This document shows positions 9,678 through 19,292 of a stretch of 64,000 bases of DNA, in pieces (positions within the stretch are counted from its first letter, which is position 1; the number at the start of each line of letters is the position of its first letter). Made by a program: the position numbers and the translations under genes. Below the pieces are notes generated by a model. The model searched no databases, was not told the DNA's origin, and was given only the letters and a program-made list of their open reading frames with translations. Source of the stretch: Halobacteriovoraceae bacterium (GTDB taxonomy: Bacteria; Bdellovibrionota; Bacteriovoracia; Bacteriovoracales; Bacteriovoracaceae); the NCBI GenBank assembly GCA_020635115.1, contig JACKAK010000003.1, positions 372,001 through 436,000 of the forward strand. Direction: 5' to 3'.

Positions 9678-9701
9678 TGTACCAACGTGCTGTTTTTCTA
9701 C

Positions 9702-9741
9702 ATTATAAAGGAGCTCAAGATTTGGCCAAAATCATGGCCAA
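9702..9741 (-). promoter_or_regulatory. Promoter with GGCC palindrome for the Ig-like/PA14 lipoprotein
   Basis: On the minus strand a perfect -10 box TATAAT (9702-9707) is preceded after 16 bases by TTGGCC (9724-9729) as a possible -35 box. The -35 region sits inside an inverted repeat TTGGCC-8-GGCCAA (9722-9741), which could be an operator. The start codon is 25 bp from the -10 box. The promoter is read directly from sequence; the operator role is inference, especially as GGCC is common in this DNA. Confidence 0.5.
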
Positions 9742-9906
9742 GGAGACTGATGAAATTTAGTAATTTCAATAGATTAGAAATAATTTTTTTACAACTGACT
9801 CAAAGTATATTGCCACACAGACGAGGCAGAAAGTAGTCATCGATGTAAAAACAGGTGCCTATAAGCTGAAGTTTTCTAGTTGATTAAGATTGCAGTTTTG
9901 CAGAGT

Positions 9907-10902
9907 TTAATTACTGATCTCTCTCAATACTGATTCAGGTAATATATCAACCATACATTTTTGATAAATAGCTTGAGAACATCGTCCACGTCCATCTTTT
10001 GAACATGGCCTGCATATAAGCTCTACGTCCATAACTTTTATATTATCATTTGTCGGAAAACCAAAGGCCGTGGGCCCAATAAGTGCGATACCCTTAATAC
10101 CACATAGATCTGCAACATGCATAATACCGGTGTCAGCGGACACCAACATTTTTGCTCCAATTGCAATGAGACAACTTTCAAAAAGTGTAGTTTTACCTGC
10201 TAAATTTATCACCCGATTTTGATCTAAAACAAGATCTTCTATGAAAGTGTCATTTGGTCCACCGATTAAAACAATAGTTACAGAAGAGTTGTGGATTATT
10301 TGAGCAATGAGTTGCTTCCAATGCTCTGCTGGCCATCTTTTCATTTCCCAAGCTGCTGAAGGTGCAAGAACAATGTATGTGCCTTTTTTCAATTCTTGAA
10401 ATTTTGCTTTTAAAAACTGATCACTTTGTTTGGATAGGTCCCAAATCTCATAGCTCCCACTAATCGGAAGATGATCCGATAATGGTTTAAGATAGGAAAG
10501 AGCTCCTTTGTAGGGCCAGGGAAATAAATTTTTACCAAATTTAAATAACAGAATTCGCTTTAATCTGTCTTTAGTTCTTGTAATAAGTTTAGTTTGTGAA
10601 AAGAAACATAGAGTTGTTTTTAATATTTTAGAACGGATATTACAATGAGCATCATATACTAGGTCATAATGTTCTTTTCTTAAATTAATCGCCAGTTTAA
10701 GCAGTCCAAGTATCCCATTTTTTTTGTCAAACAAAACAACCTTATCAATTTTGGGATTATTTTCTAAAAGATAAGCAAATTCATTTTTGGTAATCCAGTG
10801 AATCTGGCAATTTTCATAAGTATTTTTCAAAAAAGGGAGGACATAAGTGCCCTGCACAATGTCTCCAAAACTAGAAAAGCGAATGATGAGTATTTTCTTC
10901 AT
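9907..10902 (-). CDS. Glycosyltransferase family 9 (heptosyltransferase-like)
   Basis: The 331-residue protein shows the family 9 pattern. Its N-terminus, MKKILIIRFSSFGDIVQGT, is the conserved IRxxxxGDxxxxxP-type loop. The C-terminal nucleotide-sugar site is SADTGIMHVADLCGIKGIALIGPT, with the family's D-T-G-x-x-H motif. These enzymes transfer ADP-heptose to the LPS inner core (WaaC/WaaF/RfaF) from the cytoplasmic face of the inner membrane. I cannot tell which heptose is added. The gene stands alone on its strand, divergent from the cysteine protease gene. Confidence 0.88.
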   Translation of the reverse strand: MKKILIIRFSSFGDIVQGTYVLPFLKNTYENCQIHWITKNEFAYLLENNPKIDKVVLFDKKNGILGLLKLAINLRKEHYDLVYDAHCNIRSKILKTTLCFFSQTKLITRTKDRLKRILLFKFGKNLFPWPYKGALSYLKPLSDHLPISGSYEIWDLSKQSDQFLKAKFQELKKGTYIVLAPSAAWEMKRWPAEHWKQLIAQIIHNSSVTIVLIGGPNDTFIEDLVLDQNRVINLAGKTTLFESCLIAIGAKMLVSADTGIMHVADLCGIKGIALIGPTAFGFPTNDNIKVMDVELICRPCSKDGRGRCSQAIYQKCMVDILPESVLREISN

Positions 10903-10961
10903 GGTTTAACTGCTTTATGATTAAGAAGTTCCTATCATAGAAAACTTAGGAGAACCTGTAT

Positions 10962-12398
10962 ATGAATTCTTGCTTAATCATCCTTCTTTCCCTGTTAAGT
11001 ATTTCACTGAGAGCAGGAACTTTAGGGCCCATTAAACAAAAAAATGAAACTGTCACTCCAGAAGGTCTGCTTATTTTAAATGCAATTCGCAAAGATGCTG
11101 GTATGAGCGAATGGGTGTCAGAAAATGAAGTCGAAAAAATTATTGAACATGCTCCACAATATGAAAATTATGAAGAAGAAGTTGAAATTAAAAAAGAAGT
11201 TAAAACTAAAAACAAAACACAGGGAGAAAGTGCAGTTGAGAGGTTGAAGAGATTAAATCGTGAAAAAATTCAGCAATTGCAATCAAAAGATGAAAATAAT
11301 TCTGTGCCACAGATGGAAAAGCTTGATCTAAAAAATATGTCCATGAAAGATCTTAAGATTCACAACCGAAAACAACTAAAACAATGGAAAAACCAAGTTC
11401 AAAAAACTTATGCTAAATGGAAGGCCGCGAGGCAGGAGTATCTGGATAAAATTGCTGATTATGTTGATGGTCTGGTACCAGAAGATACTTTTGCAAATGA
11501 AAAAACTACAGAAAACGCTCAAAAAACTTTTGAAGAAAGTAAGAAAAAACTACAAAGTTTTTTGAATGATCAAAACTCATACACAGTCTCTGTTGAAAAA
11601 ATAAAATCTAAAGTTCAAAAGAAAAAACTAGTCAAAGAAGGAAGTACAGAAAAAGTAAAAGTTAAACAGACTAACCCTAAAAATTTTAAAATAATTGATT
11701 CTGCTTTTAATGTTCCCATCAGAAATCAAGGTCGACGTCCGACGTGTGCTTCTTTTGCAGCTGTACGTGCAATTGAAATTTTGATGGCCCAAAATGGAAA
11801 ACAGGCAGATTTGTCTGAACAATATTTTTATTGGGCGTCAAAGCCTGAATGTCAATCAAGGAAATGTAATAGCTACGGATCTTGGGTCGTTAGTGGTTTT
11901 AAACATTCTCAAAATTCTCCAGGATTAGATATCCCAACGGAAAGTTCCTGCAGTTATAATATTTTTCCGAAGGAAGGTAATCAAACTCAAATTCCTCTGG
12001 AAAATGGTTGCCGTGATCAAGGGATTGTTAAAGTTGTAGATTACTCATATGCAAAAACTATGTCTCAAGTACTAGATGCACTCAACAAAAATAAACCCGT
12101 CATTGGAGGGATGAAACTTACTCCACAATTTTACGATAACGATGGAATTGTTGGCATTCATAAGAATTCTGATCGTGTTAATTTAGATAATCATGCAGCT
12201 GGGCATGCAATGCTAATTGTTGGACATATGTCGCTTCCTTCATCTATGCATTCAACTGAGGGAAACTATTGCTTAATGATTGCCAATTCATGGGGATCAG
12301 GATGGGGTAAGGGAGGACATGCTTGTGTTACTGAAAACTGGCTAAAAGCAAATAAGCTGCGAAATGATTTTGTCATCGTTGAAAAGATACGAATTTAA
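10962..12398 (+). CDS. Exported papain-family (C1) cysteine protease with coiled-coil N-region
   Basis: The 478-residue protein has a signal peptide (LIILLSLLSISLRAG) and a long charged lysine/glutamate-rich helical region (about 60-240) likely to be a coiled coil or propeptide. The protease domain covers about 245-478. Its catalytic set is complete: Gln256 and Cys262 in RNQGRRPTCASFA, His415 in GHAMLIVG, and Asn442 in IANSWGSGWGKGG. Gln and Cys have the papain spacing of six. A good AGGAGA ribosome site precedes the ATG. Active C1 enzymes are synthesised as zymogens and cleave proteins broadly. Export by a Gram-negative predator for prey digestion is possible but inferred. Confidence 0.9.
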   Translation: MNSCLIILLSLLSISLRAGTLGPIKQKNETVTPEGLLILNAIRKDAGMSEWVSENEVEKIIEHAPQYENYEEEVEIKKEVKTKNKTQGESAVERLKRLNREKIQQLQSKDENNSVPQMEKLDLKNMSMKDLKIHNRKQLKQWKNQVQKTYAKWKAARQEYLDKIADYVDGLVPEDTFANEKTTENAQKTFEESKKKLQSFLNDQNSYTVSVEKIKSKVQKKKLVKEGSTEKVKVKQTNPKNFKIIDSAFNVPIRNQGRRPTCASFAAVRAIEILMAQNGKQADLSEQYFYWASKPECQSRKCNSYGSWVVSGFKHSQNSPGLDIPTESSCSYNIFPKEGNQTQIPLENGCRDQGIVKVVDYSYAKTMSQVLDALNKNKPVIGGMKLTPQFYDNDGIVGIHKNSDRVNLDNHAAGHAMLIVGHMSLPSSMHSTEGNYCLMIANSWGSGWGKGGHACVTENWLKANKLRNDFVIVEKIRI

Positions 12399-12423
12399 CT
12401 AAGGAATATTTTTCAGAAAGAAA

Positions 12424-14049
12424 TCATTTAGAATTTAGTTCAATAAGTTTAAGTCCGGTAGGTCCTAATAAAGTATTTTCACAGGTATGGGGGTAAGTAA
12501 ATGGTAATTGAATAACTGGCCCGTCATAATAATTATAATCTGAATCCAATTGAGTTTCTAACACAAATGTAGTTCCATCAATTGAATGAATTTGTTGTAT
12601 TTTATTTCCTGTTATAGTTGATGCATAAGAAAAAAAATGTGGAAAATGGTCGTCGCCAATATATGACCAATTTCCACTCTTATCAATTGTTAGTTTTATC
12701 TCTGGAAGTTCATTTCTGGTGTGTATATATTGACCCTCCAAAGATATTTCCTTGAATGGGTTAGTTTTGATTTCAGAATTTTTTCCATTAATTTTTAAAA
12801 TTTTTAATGGAATGACTTGATCTTCGAGTGAATAAACTTCCATTGTGATATTTTTACCAACTAAAAACTTAAGACCCTTATTAAAAGTGAAAAGTGGATA
12901 GTGATGTCCATTTGGTAGATCTAAATAATACACAAACGGAGTAGGTTGTGAAATGATTATCTGATTAAGGACAGGATCAAATCTAATATTGTCAAATCTA
13001 TCTTGCTCATAGTTTTCATTTTTTCTTTCAAATCTCAACACTCCAGTCGCGATAAACTTGGTAGGTCTCTTCGTTACAATTTTTTCTAAAAATAATTTTG
13101 ATTCTCCGGCCAGTTCTAAAGTTCTACCACGAACTGTTATCTCCTTTCCATGAAAATATGCTTTGGATGAATTTCTCAATGTTACATTGATAGAGTAAGT
13201 CCTTGGTATATCTCCTATCGTTTTAAATATTGTACTCTCAGGGAAAAAGTATACTCTTCCTTGTAATTCCTTTAACTCAGATAATTTGTATTGATAAGTT
13301 ACAATTTTTTGAACATCATAGCTTTCATATTCAGCTTGCCCCTGATTTTTAATTGCGAGGACATCTAGAGTAACAGGTTCTGAAATACTGCTCATATTGA
13401 TCAAATATTCGTACAGGTGAGGAGGGAAGTCTTTCATGTCGAGATAGTATAATCTTTTATTTTCAGTTGTTTTATCGATAATATAATAAATTTCATCTAC
13501 AATTCCTGTTTCAACCAATGGAAGAATTTCTCCATGTACTGTAATTATATTTTTGCCTACTTTTCTAAGGGGAAAATCAAGTGGGTTTCTCTTATTCAAT
13601 TTTGATTTTTTTACAATAAATGGATTCCCCTCTTTTGTGAAAAGTGTTTCGTAGAAAGAACTCGACACTTGCTCATCGGATTGAATCGGTGAAAATAGGT
13701 CATTTTTGATATATTCAGGCAGAGACAAATTATTATTAAAGTACGCAACTTTGCCTATGAGTTGATCTTCAAAAAAAGCGGCAAATTCTATATTTAGATT
13801 CATTTTTTGAGCAAAAAATCCAAACTTTTTAAAAGAATCACTTTGCCCTTCAAAATTAAAAAAATAGACTTGATTGTTCTCATCATGAAATTTGAAAATC
13901 CATTGCTGCTTATTCTCGAAATGCTCATCTTCTGGCCAAATATGTTCTTCAAAAGTACCTTTAAAAACTTTAAATTCTTTTGCAAATAGATTCGTAAAAA
14001 GACTGATAAATAGAACTATCTTGAGCATTCCTCCCCCCAATTTTTTCAA
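12424..14049 (-). CDS. Exported protein of unknown function
   Basis: This is a long open frame of up to 541 residues with a signal peptide (LKIVLFISLFTNLFA) and no membrane segment after it. It is rich in beta-forming stretches and aromatic residues, with recurring KxFKGTFEE/GKVAYF-like strands, and resembles no family I can name. The start is uncertain. TTG at 14049 gives seven extra residues. ATG at 14028 (eighth codon) begins exactly at the signal peptide, but the GGGGGGAGG sequence is only two bases upstream, too close for an ideal ribosome site. It converges on the cysteine protease with a 25-bp gap and no visible terminator. Confidence 0.75.
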   Translation of the reverse strand: MKKLGGGMLKIVLFISLFTNLFAKEFKVFKGTFEEHIWPEDEHFENKQQWIFKFHDENNQVYFFNFEGQSDSFKKFGFFAQKMNLNIEFAAFFEDQLIGKVAYFNNNLSLPEYIKNDLFSPIQSDEQVSSSFYETLFTKEGNPFIVKKSKLNKRNPLDFPLRKVGKNIITVHGEILPLVETGIVDEIYYIIDKTTENKRLYYLDMKDFPPHLYEYLINMSSISEPVTLDVLAIKNQGQAEYESYDVQKIVTYQYKLSELKELQGRVYFFPESTIFKTIGDIPRTYSINVTLRNSSKAYFHGKEITVRGRTLELAGESKLFLEKIVTKRPTKFIATGVLRFERKNENYEQDRFDNIRFDPVLNQIIISQPTPFVYYLDLPNGHHYPLFTFNKGLKFLVGKNITMEVYSLEDQVIPLKILKINGKNSEIKTNPFKEISLEGQYIHTRNELPEIKLTIDKSGNWSYIGDDHFPHFFSYASTITGNKIQQIHSIDGTTFVLETQLDSDYNYYDGPVIQLPFTYPHTCENTLLGPTGLKLIELNSK

Positions 14050-14153
14050 GTTTTTCTAACATGGATTTAACTCAATTACTAGGACTGGAAGACAAGACAG
14101 GCCTTAAAATTTAGACAATATTGTTCATATTTACTCTTAGCTATACAATATAT

Positions 14154-14426
14154 TTATTTGTCCAAACTCTTTATGTAGATGACAAGATCATCAATTTTCA
14201 TTCGAAGTTGATCACATTTACTTTTCCATTCGCTGTTTTTCAGATTTGGATCAACATTGAAAATGAGAGTTCCAAGCTCTCTAGAAAGATCATTCAGATT
14301 TCTCAGAAGTCTTACTGCCTCTTGTTGATCTTCCATTTCTTCAAGGATGGCCATGATTTCATCATTGTCGGCGGTATCAATCATCTCTCCACCGACTTGA
14401 ATTTTATCGTACTTTTTATCACTCAT
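14154..14426 (-). CDS. Small acidic cytoplasmic protein, unknown function
   Basis: This is a 90-residue acidic, helix-rich protein without signal peptide (MSDKKYDKIQVGGEMIDTAD at the N-terminus). I chose the ATG at 14426 because TGGAGAG lies at good distance upstream; a GTG at 14441 would add five residues. The gene follows the Prc protease gene by 24 bp on the same strand and is probably co-transcribed. A frame of similar length on the opposite strand (14121-14456) looks like a shadow. No domain recognised. Confidence 0.7.
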   Translation of the reverse strand: MSDKKYDKIQVGGEMIDTADNDEIMAILEEMEDQQEAVRLLRNLNDLSRELGTLIFNVDPNLKNSEWKSKCDQLRMKIDDLVIYIKSLDK

Positions 14427-14450
14427 CTGTACTCTCTCCACTACAACAAA

Positions 14451-16721
14451 TTATGAAAGCATATCATGAATTATAAATAAGGCCTCTTCTAAGATGGCAT
14501 CTTTTTGCAGACCCTCAACCCACTCTTTTCTTCTCTGATCAAATTCTTCTTTCCAAGCTTTTTTATCAACTTTTTTAGGAGTCGGATTATTTCTCATAAG
14601 AGAATCTTCGTAGTCAGATACTGTTATATCTTCACTCGGATCAGTTTTTTTGAAGGTTTCATTGATTTTCTTATTTTCTTCAATCTCTTTTTTTAATTTA
14701 TCTATATTCAGTGTTGAAACAGTTTCATCTCTTTTCTTTTTGAGATAAGTTACACTTTCAGCAATTTTTTGAAGCTTTTTGTTATCTTTGGTTCTTACTT
14801 CACTTTTTTTCCTCAAATCATCAATATTATATTTTTGGTTCTTCCAGATTTCAAAAGTCTGTCCAGGAACTTCATCCCATGGCAAAGCGTTGTCCAAATC
14901 CTGTTCCCGACTCTCTGTATATCCATAGGAATCGGGTAAAATAACGTCGGGAGTAACACCTTTAAACTGAGTCGAAGCTCCAGTTATCCTGTAATATTTT
15001 TGAACTGTTATCTTCAATGAACCTAAATTATCCACAGACATATTCATAAAAGGATTTGTTCCTACTTCATAAATTCCTTGAACTGTTCCTTTTCCATGTG
15101 TAAATTCTCCACCAACGATAATGGCCCTTTTATAATCTTGTAAAGCGCCGGCCAAAATTTCAGAGGCCGAAGCTGAAAATCTATTTACGAGTACTACGAG
15201 TGGTCCTTCATACTCAATTCCAGGATCTGAATCTTTCAACACTTGCATGTAACCATTAAAGTTTTTTACCTGAACGACAGGTCCCTCTTTAATAAAAAGT
15301 CCAGTTATCATTTGAGCATCGGGAAGAGAACCTCCTCCGTTGTTTCTTAAATCAAGAATAATCCCTTTTACTTTTTTACTTTTTAAAGTTCTGAGCTCTT
15401 TTCTCACATCCTCAGTTGCATTAGGGTCGTAGGGATTTCGGAAATTTCGGTAAAATTTTGGAAGATAAATATATCCTATTTTATCACCTGTTTTACTATG
15501 AGTAATAATTGAAGATTTTGCAAAAGACTCACCAATTTGAACTCGGTCTCTTAGAATTCTAATAATTTTTCTGGTACCATCTGCTTTTTTAACAGTTAAT
15601 CTAACTATTGTTCCTTTTTTTCCTCTAATATATCTAACAGCATCATCAACGCGCATATCCTCTAAATCAACGTCCTCGCCACCTTTTTCTCCCTGTCCCA
15701 CCCTTAGGATGATATCATCAACCTCTAGTTCTTTTTGCTTCCAAGCTGCTCCACCTGGGACAATTTGAACAACCTTAATATAAGATCCATCTTCGCTTAA
15801 AACAGCTCCAATTCCCTCAAGTGAACCAGTAATCTCAATATTAAAATCTTCTTTCTTTTTTGGTGGCATATAGTTTGTGTGAGGATCATAAATTTCAGTG
15901 ATTGCATTGTAGAACTTCTCTGCATGATCTTCGAAACGATCTTTTAACATCCTATCAAAAAATCTTTTGTATTTCTTTCTCACTGATTCGCGGGCCTTAG
16001 TGAGTAGATCATTTTCACTTAGGCCAATCAGAGAACCATTTTCTTTATTTTTTAAGTCTGGGCCTGGTTTTTCTTCTTCCTTTTGTTTTGGAATCGTGGT
16101 CACTTTGCCCTTATCAACACTAATATTCTTTTGTTTTAAGGTCTCATTTTTTTTATCTTTCTTAGTCGTTTTGTTTTCTTTTGACTGATCTACTTCTTCT
16201 TTTTGATCTTCTAAAAGTGTTATGTATCTGTTTAAGGTCGCTTGCTTTAATGCTTTTCTCCAGTATTCTTTCAGTTCTTTTGAATTGTCAAAGTACTTTC
16301 GTTTGTCTGGATCATGCTCTAATGTCTCATCTTTTTTAAAATCAAACTTTTGATTTTTAAATAATTCGATTTCATATTTACGAACCTCAGCAACTCTATT
16401 TGCAAGAATATCAATCGATTTTTTTACGATCTTAAGATCTCCACTTTTGAGCATATCATCCATTTCAAGCTCATATTGTCTTAGCTTTTCAATATCACTC
16501 TTAATTAGAAACTGTTTTCCGTAATCAAGCTTTTCAATATATTGATTAAATGCCTTCTTTGAAAGATCATCATCTACCTTCATTAATCTAAAATGCTTTT
16601 GTTCAAGGTTATATTTAAGCTCTTGACCAATGATACTATTGATCTGTTTATCTGCAGGATCAAAACCAAAGGCGACAAGGGGAACCAGTAAAGCATTAAT
16701 AAGGGTATGTTTGAATTTCAT
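14451..16721 (-). CDS. prc: C-terminal processing protease (Prc/Tsp, S41A) with PDZ domain
   Basis: The 756-residue exported protease has the layout of E. coli Tsp/Prc: signal peptide, long helical N-domain, a PDZ domain (about 295-395, GSLEGIGAVLSEDGSYIKVV to VRLTVKKADG), the S41 catalytic domain, and a helical C-domain. The motif NRFSASASEILAGALQDY aligns with the Tsp active site. The middle serine of SASASE is Ser518, and Lys544 in GEFTHGKGTVQ completes the Ser-Lys dyad. Tsp trims or degrades periplasmic proteins from their C-termini. It carries a lysine/glutamate-rich insert near 185-230 not typical of the E. coli enzyme. A good GGAGAGA site precedes the ATG. Confidence 0.93.
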   Translation of the reverse strand: MKFKHTLINALLVPLVAFGFDPADKQINSIIGQELKYNLEQKHFRLMKVDDDLSKKAFNQYIEKLDYGKQFLIKSDIEKLRQYELEMDDMLKSGDLKIVKKSIDILANRVAEVRKYEIELFKNQKFDFKKDETLEHDPDKRKYFDNSKELKEYWRKALKQATLNRYITLLEDQKEEVDQSKENKTTKKDKKNETLKQKNISVDKGKVTTIPKQKEEEKPGPDLKNKENGSLIGLSENDLLTKARESVRKKYKRFFDRMLKDRFEDHAEKFYNAITEIYDPHTNYMPPKKKEDFNIEITGSLEGIGAVLSEDGSYIKVVQIVPGGAAWKQKELEVDDIILRVGQGEKGGEDVDLEDMRVDDAVRYIRGKKGTIVRLTVKKADGTRKIIRILRDRVQIGESFAKSSIITHSKTGDKIGYIYLPKFYRNFRNPYDPNATEDVRKELRTLKSKKVKGIILDLRNNGGGSLPDAQMITGLFIKEGPVVQVKNFNGYMQVLKDSDPGIEYEGPLVVLVNRFSASASEILAGALQDYKRAIIVGGEFTHGKGTVQGIYEVGTNPFMNMSVDNLGSLKITVQKYYRITGASTQFKGVTPDVILPDSYGYTESREQDLDNALPWDEVPGQTFEIWKNQKYNIDDLRKKSEVRTKDNKKLQKIAESVTYLKKKRDETVSTLNIDKLKKEIEENKKINETFKKTDPSEDITVSDYEDSLMRNNPTPKKVDKKAWKEEFDQRRKEWVEGLQKDAILEEALFIIHDMLS

Positions 16722-16799
16722 TCTCTCTCCAGCGTGACTCTAGTATTTATAAACGTTTATCATCGAAGAGCAAAGACTTAACGTGACGAGCTAGTTAAT

Positions 16800-17990
16800 T
16801 TAGTCCGTTAAAATATTTCCTACGACATCGATAGAAATCTTTTCGGCCGCATCAATGGCCTCCTTAACTAAAACACTAAAATCATATTCATCAGCAAAAT
16901 CTTCCCAATATTTATGATCTGGAGAGATGATGGGGTTTTTGGGGGCGAACAACGCACATGCGTCATCATGGGGAATCAGAGAAATTTTATGTGTTCCATA
17001 ACGTCTAGAGAGACTAATAATCTCAGACTTATTTAATCCAATAAGTGGCCTAAAAATCGGCAAGTCACTGGCCATATCCATTAAGGTAAGATTTCCCATT
17101 GTTTGGCTAGAAACTTGTCCTAAGTTATCCCCTGTAAGTAGGGCCTGGCATCTCTTTATTTTGGCAACCTTATTGCTGATTATCACCATCAATTTTCGAA
17201 AAAGCATCGTGCGATAAGAAGCTCTGGCCGTTTCTGAAATCTTCTTTTGGATATCTCCAAACGGTATAATATATAAATTGCTTGAAGATTGATATTTTCC
17301 AATCTGAGAGCAAATATCAATAATTTTTTCTCTCACCTCATCTCCGACATAGGGGTAAGCATAGAAAAAAATATAATCTTGAGCGCAGCCTCTTTTAGAC
17401 ATCATGACACTCGCAACTGGAGAATCAAGCCCTCCTGAAATTAAAGTTAAAATTTTTCCACTTGTACCTACGGGCAATCCACCAATTCCTTGATACTTTT
17501 CACAGGTCATAAATGCCCCTTCATCTAATATAAAGATATTCACTCTGACTTCAGGTTTATGGACATCAACACTTGTATCTGGAACACTTTTTAGGAGATG
17601 ATGACCAACATAACGAGATAATTCCATACTATCCATTTCAAAATTTTTATTTGAACGTTTTGTCTCAACTTTAAATGTTGTTGGAGTCTTGACACTTTTG
17701 AAGAGCTCAATCGCGGCCTGGACAATTTCATCTTTATCCAGAGGGGTTTTGAGTGCCGGTTGTACACTTGAAATCCCAGGTATCTGAGTGATACATTCTA
17801 TTTCCTCGCGAGAAATCTGAGCATTAATTGACAGAATGAATCTTTGGTTTAGTTTTTTTACTATCGTCTCACCGTCAAAAAGACCTCTACATTTTTTTGC
17901 CAAATGATTTCTAAGAGCTGTAAAATACAATCCCCTATTTCTTCCCTTTAACCATAATTCGTCAATATTAACAACTAACCAGCTTTTCAT
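16800..17990 (-). CDS. thiI: tRNA 4-thiouridine synthase ThiI (no rhodanese domain)
   Basis: The 396-residue protein has an N-terminal ferredoxin-like/THUMP region (about 1-165) and a PP-loop ATPase domain with the signature SGGLDSPVASVMM at about 182. GDNLGQVSSQT and the terminal IPHDDACALFAPKNP segment are typical of ThiI. The enzyme adenylates U8 of tRNA and inserts sulfur received from a cysteine desulfurase. The length matches Bacillus-type ThiI, which lacks the rhodanese domain of the E. coli protein. Its ATG overlaps the desulfurase stop codon (TAATG), so the two are translationally coupled, as in NifZ-ThiI systems. Confidence 0.95.
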   Translation of the reverse strand: MKSWLVVNIDELWLKGRNRGLYFTALRNHLAKKCRGLFDGETIVKKLNQRFILSINAQISREEIECITQIPGISSVQPALKTPLDKDEIVQAAIELFKSVKTPTTFKVETKRSNKNFEMDSMELSRYVGHHLLKSVPDTSVDVHKPEVRVNIFILDEGAFMTCEKYQGIGGLPVGTSGKILTLISGGLDSPVASVMMSKRGCAQDYIFFYAYPYVGDEVREKIIDICSQIGKYQSSSNLYIIPFGDIQKKISETARASYRTMLFRKLMVIISNKVAKIKRCQALLTGDNLGQVSSQTMGNLTLMDMASDLPIFRPLIGLNKSEIISLSRRYGTHKISLIPHDDACALFAPKNPIISPDHKYWEDFADEYDFSVLVKEAIDAAEKISIDVVGNILTD

Positions 17991-19099
17991 TAATTTCTCT
18001 TTTGTGCTAAATTTTTTAGTTCACAATATATTTGATTAAGTTCACTTATAAATGTTTCAACTTCCTGAGTTGTCGTTTGATGTGATAATGAAACTCTTAA
18101 AACATTTTTGTGAAACTTAGATTCAATCTTATAAAAATGAAAAATTTCATTATCACCCTTTATTCTGGAAGAACAGGCAGAAGTAGAGGAGACAAATATT
18201 TCCTTTTGCTCTAAGTGACGAAGAAGTAAATCGCTGCTTACCATTGGTAAAATTAACATCAATATAAAAGGTGAAGTCTCTTCTAGCTTATAGGGAAAGA
18301 TGGCCTGCTGGATATTTTCTCTCATGAGAGAATTTAACTCTGTGATTCGGTTAAAATGTTTTGCATACAAGTTTTTGGCCACGTCACAAGTTTTAGAAAA
18401 AGAAAAAATAAGGGGAGCATTTATGGTTGAAGAACGTAGTCCATTTTCCTGCCCTCCTCCATAAATGAAGGGGTGAAATTTATCAGGATTTTTTAACCAT
18501 AAAGATGAAATCCCTTTAGGGGCCCCTATTTTATGGCCACTCACGCATAGAGAATCTATATTCATTTTTCTTAGATTAATATCATATTTGCAAAATGATT
18601 GGACTGCATCCACGTGAATATGGCAATGTGGCAACTTATCCTTAATACCTTTAGAAATCTGCTCAATATTGTAGAGATAACCTGATTGTCCATCAACATG
18701 ACAAATCGTAAAAATATCAGGCCCTTTTTCGACAACGGAATTTATGATTTCTTGATGGTTTGACCATGAAACAATTTCAATAAGCTCATCAAACCAATGT
18801 CGTGCAGCTTTGAGAGTGCCTGGATGATCTCCTCTAAGAATGCAAGCTTTTGAGAGGTGTTTTTGTGAAAAAATAAAGTTATTAGATTCAGTGGCAGAAG
18901 AAGTGAAAATTATTTCACCTTGTCCTGCTGATATTGTTTTTTTGAATTGATTTCTAACTGTGTCACATTTTTTTAGAAGATTTTTTCCAAGGCAATGTTT
19001 GGCGGCCGGATTTGCAAAATCTAGATTAAGAGACTTACAATATATTTCAAGGGCCTCTGGCAAAATTGGTGTAGCAGCAGCATGGTCTAAATAGATCAT
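17990..19099 (-). CDS. Cysteine desulfurase (NifS/IscS-like), partner of ThiI
   Basis: This is a class V aminotransferase-fold PLP enzyme. MIYLDHAAATP is the standard N-terminus. HVDAVQSF supplies the PLP-stacking region and SGHKIGAPKG carries the PLP lysine. STSACSSR contains the catalytic cysteine on a short loop. I chose the ATG at 19099, which has AGGA six bases upstream; the longer frame begins with TTG at 19132 and adds eleven atypical residues. The gene is fused by stop/start overlap to thiI, so it most likely supplies sulfur for tRNA thiolation rather than general Fe-S assembly (inference from context). Confidence 0.92.
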   Translation of the reverse strand: MIYLDHAAATPILPEALEIYCKSLNLDFANPAAKHCLGKNLLKKCDTVRNQFKKTISAGQGEIIFTSSATESNNFIFSQKHLSKACILRGDHPGTLKAARHWFDELIEIVSWSNHQEIINSVVEKGPDIFTICHVDGQSGYLYNIEQISKGIKDKLPHCHIHVDAVQSFCKYDINLRKMNIDSLCVSGHKIGAPKGISSLWLKNPDKFHPFIYGGGQENGLRSSTINAPLIFSFSKTCDVAKNLYAKHFNRITELNSLMRENIQQAIFPYKLEETSPFILMLILPMVSSDLLLRHLEQKEIFVSSTSACSSRIKGDNEIFHFYKIESKFHKNVLRVSLSHQTTTQEVETFISELNQIYCELKNLAQKRN

Positions 19100-19193
19100 T
19101 TCGTATCCTAAAATTGATTGGACATACTGCAATATTATACTTTTATTGTCAAATTCTCATTGATCAAGATAAATATTATTTAATAAAGGAGAG

Positions 19194-19292
19194 CTAGAGA
19201 TCGTCTTCAAATCCATCAAGAAGAGCTTCCAAATCATCATCGTCATCATTTTCTTCTGTTAATGAATTTTGGTTTTCTTCAGATGTAAAAAA
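19194..19292 (-). other. Out-of-frame acidic tail of the receiver protein
   Basis: Directly after the receiver gene, another minus-strand frame reads FTSEENQNSLTEEN followed by DDDDDLEALLDGFEDDL and a stop at 19194. It joins the receiver frame at a run of six T on the coding strand (19287-19292). Removing one T would fuse them as NKIFTSEENQ. The tail looks like real protein (acidic peptide with a DLEALLDGF helix). Either the gene carries a frameshift or sequencing error, or the homopolymer switches between a short and a long form. Confidence 0.45.

Noticed and set aside
14121..14456. Plus-strand open frame of 111 codons
   Set aside because: It is antisense to the small acidic protein gene, lacks a ribosome site, and its product looks like a reverse-strand shadow.
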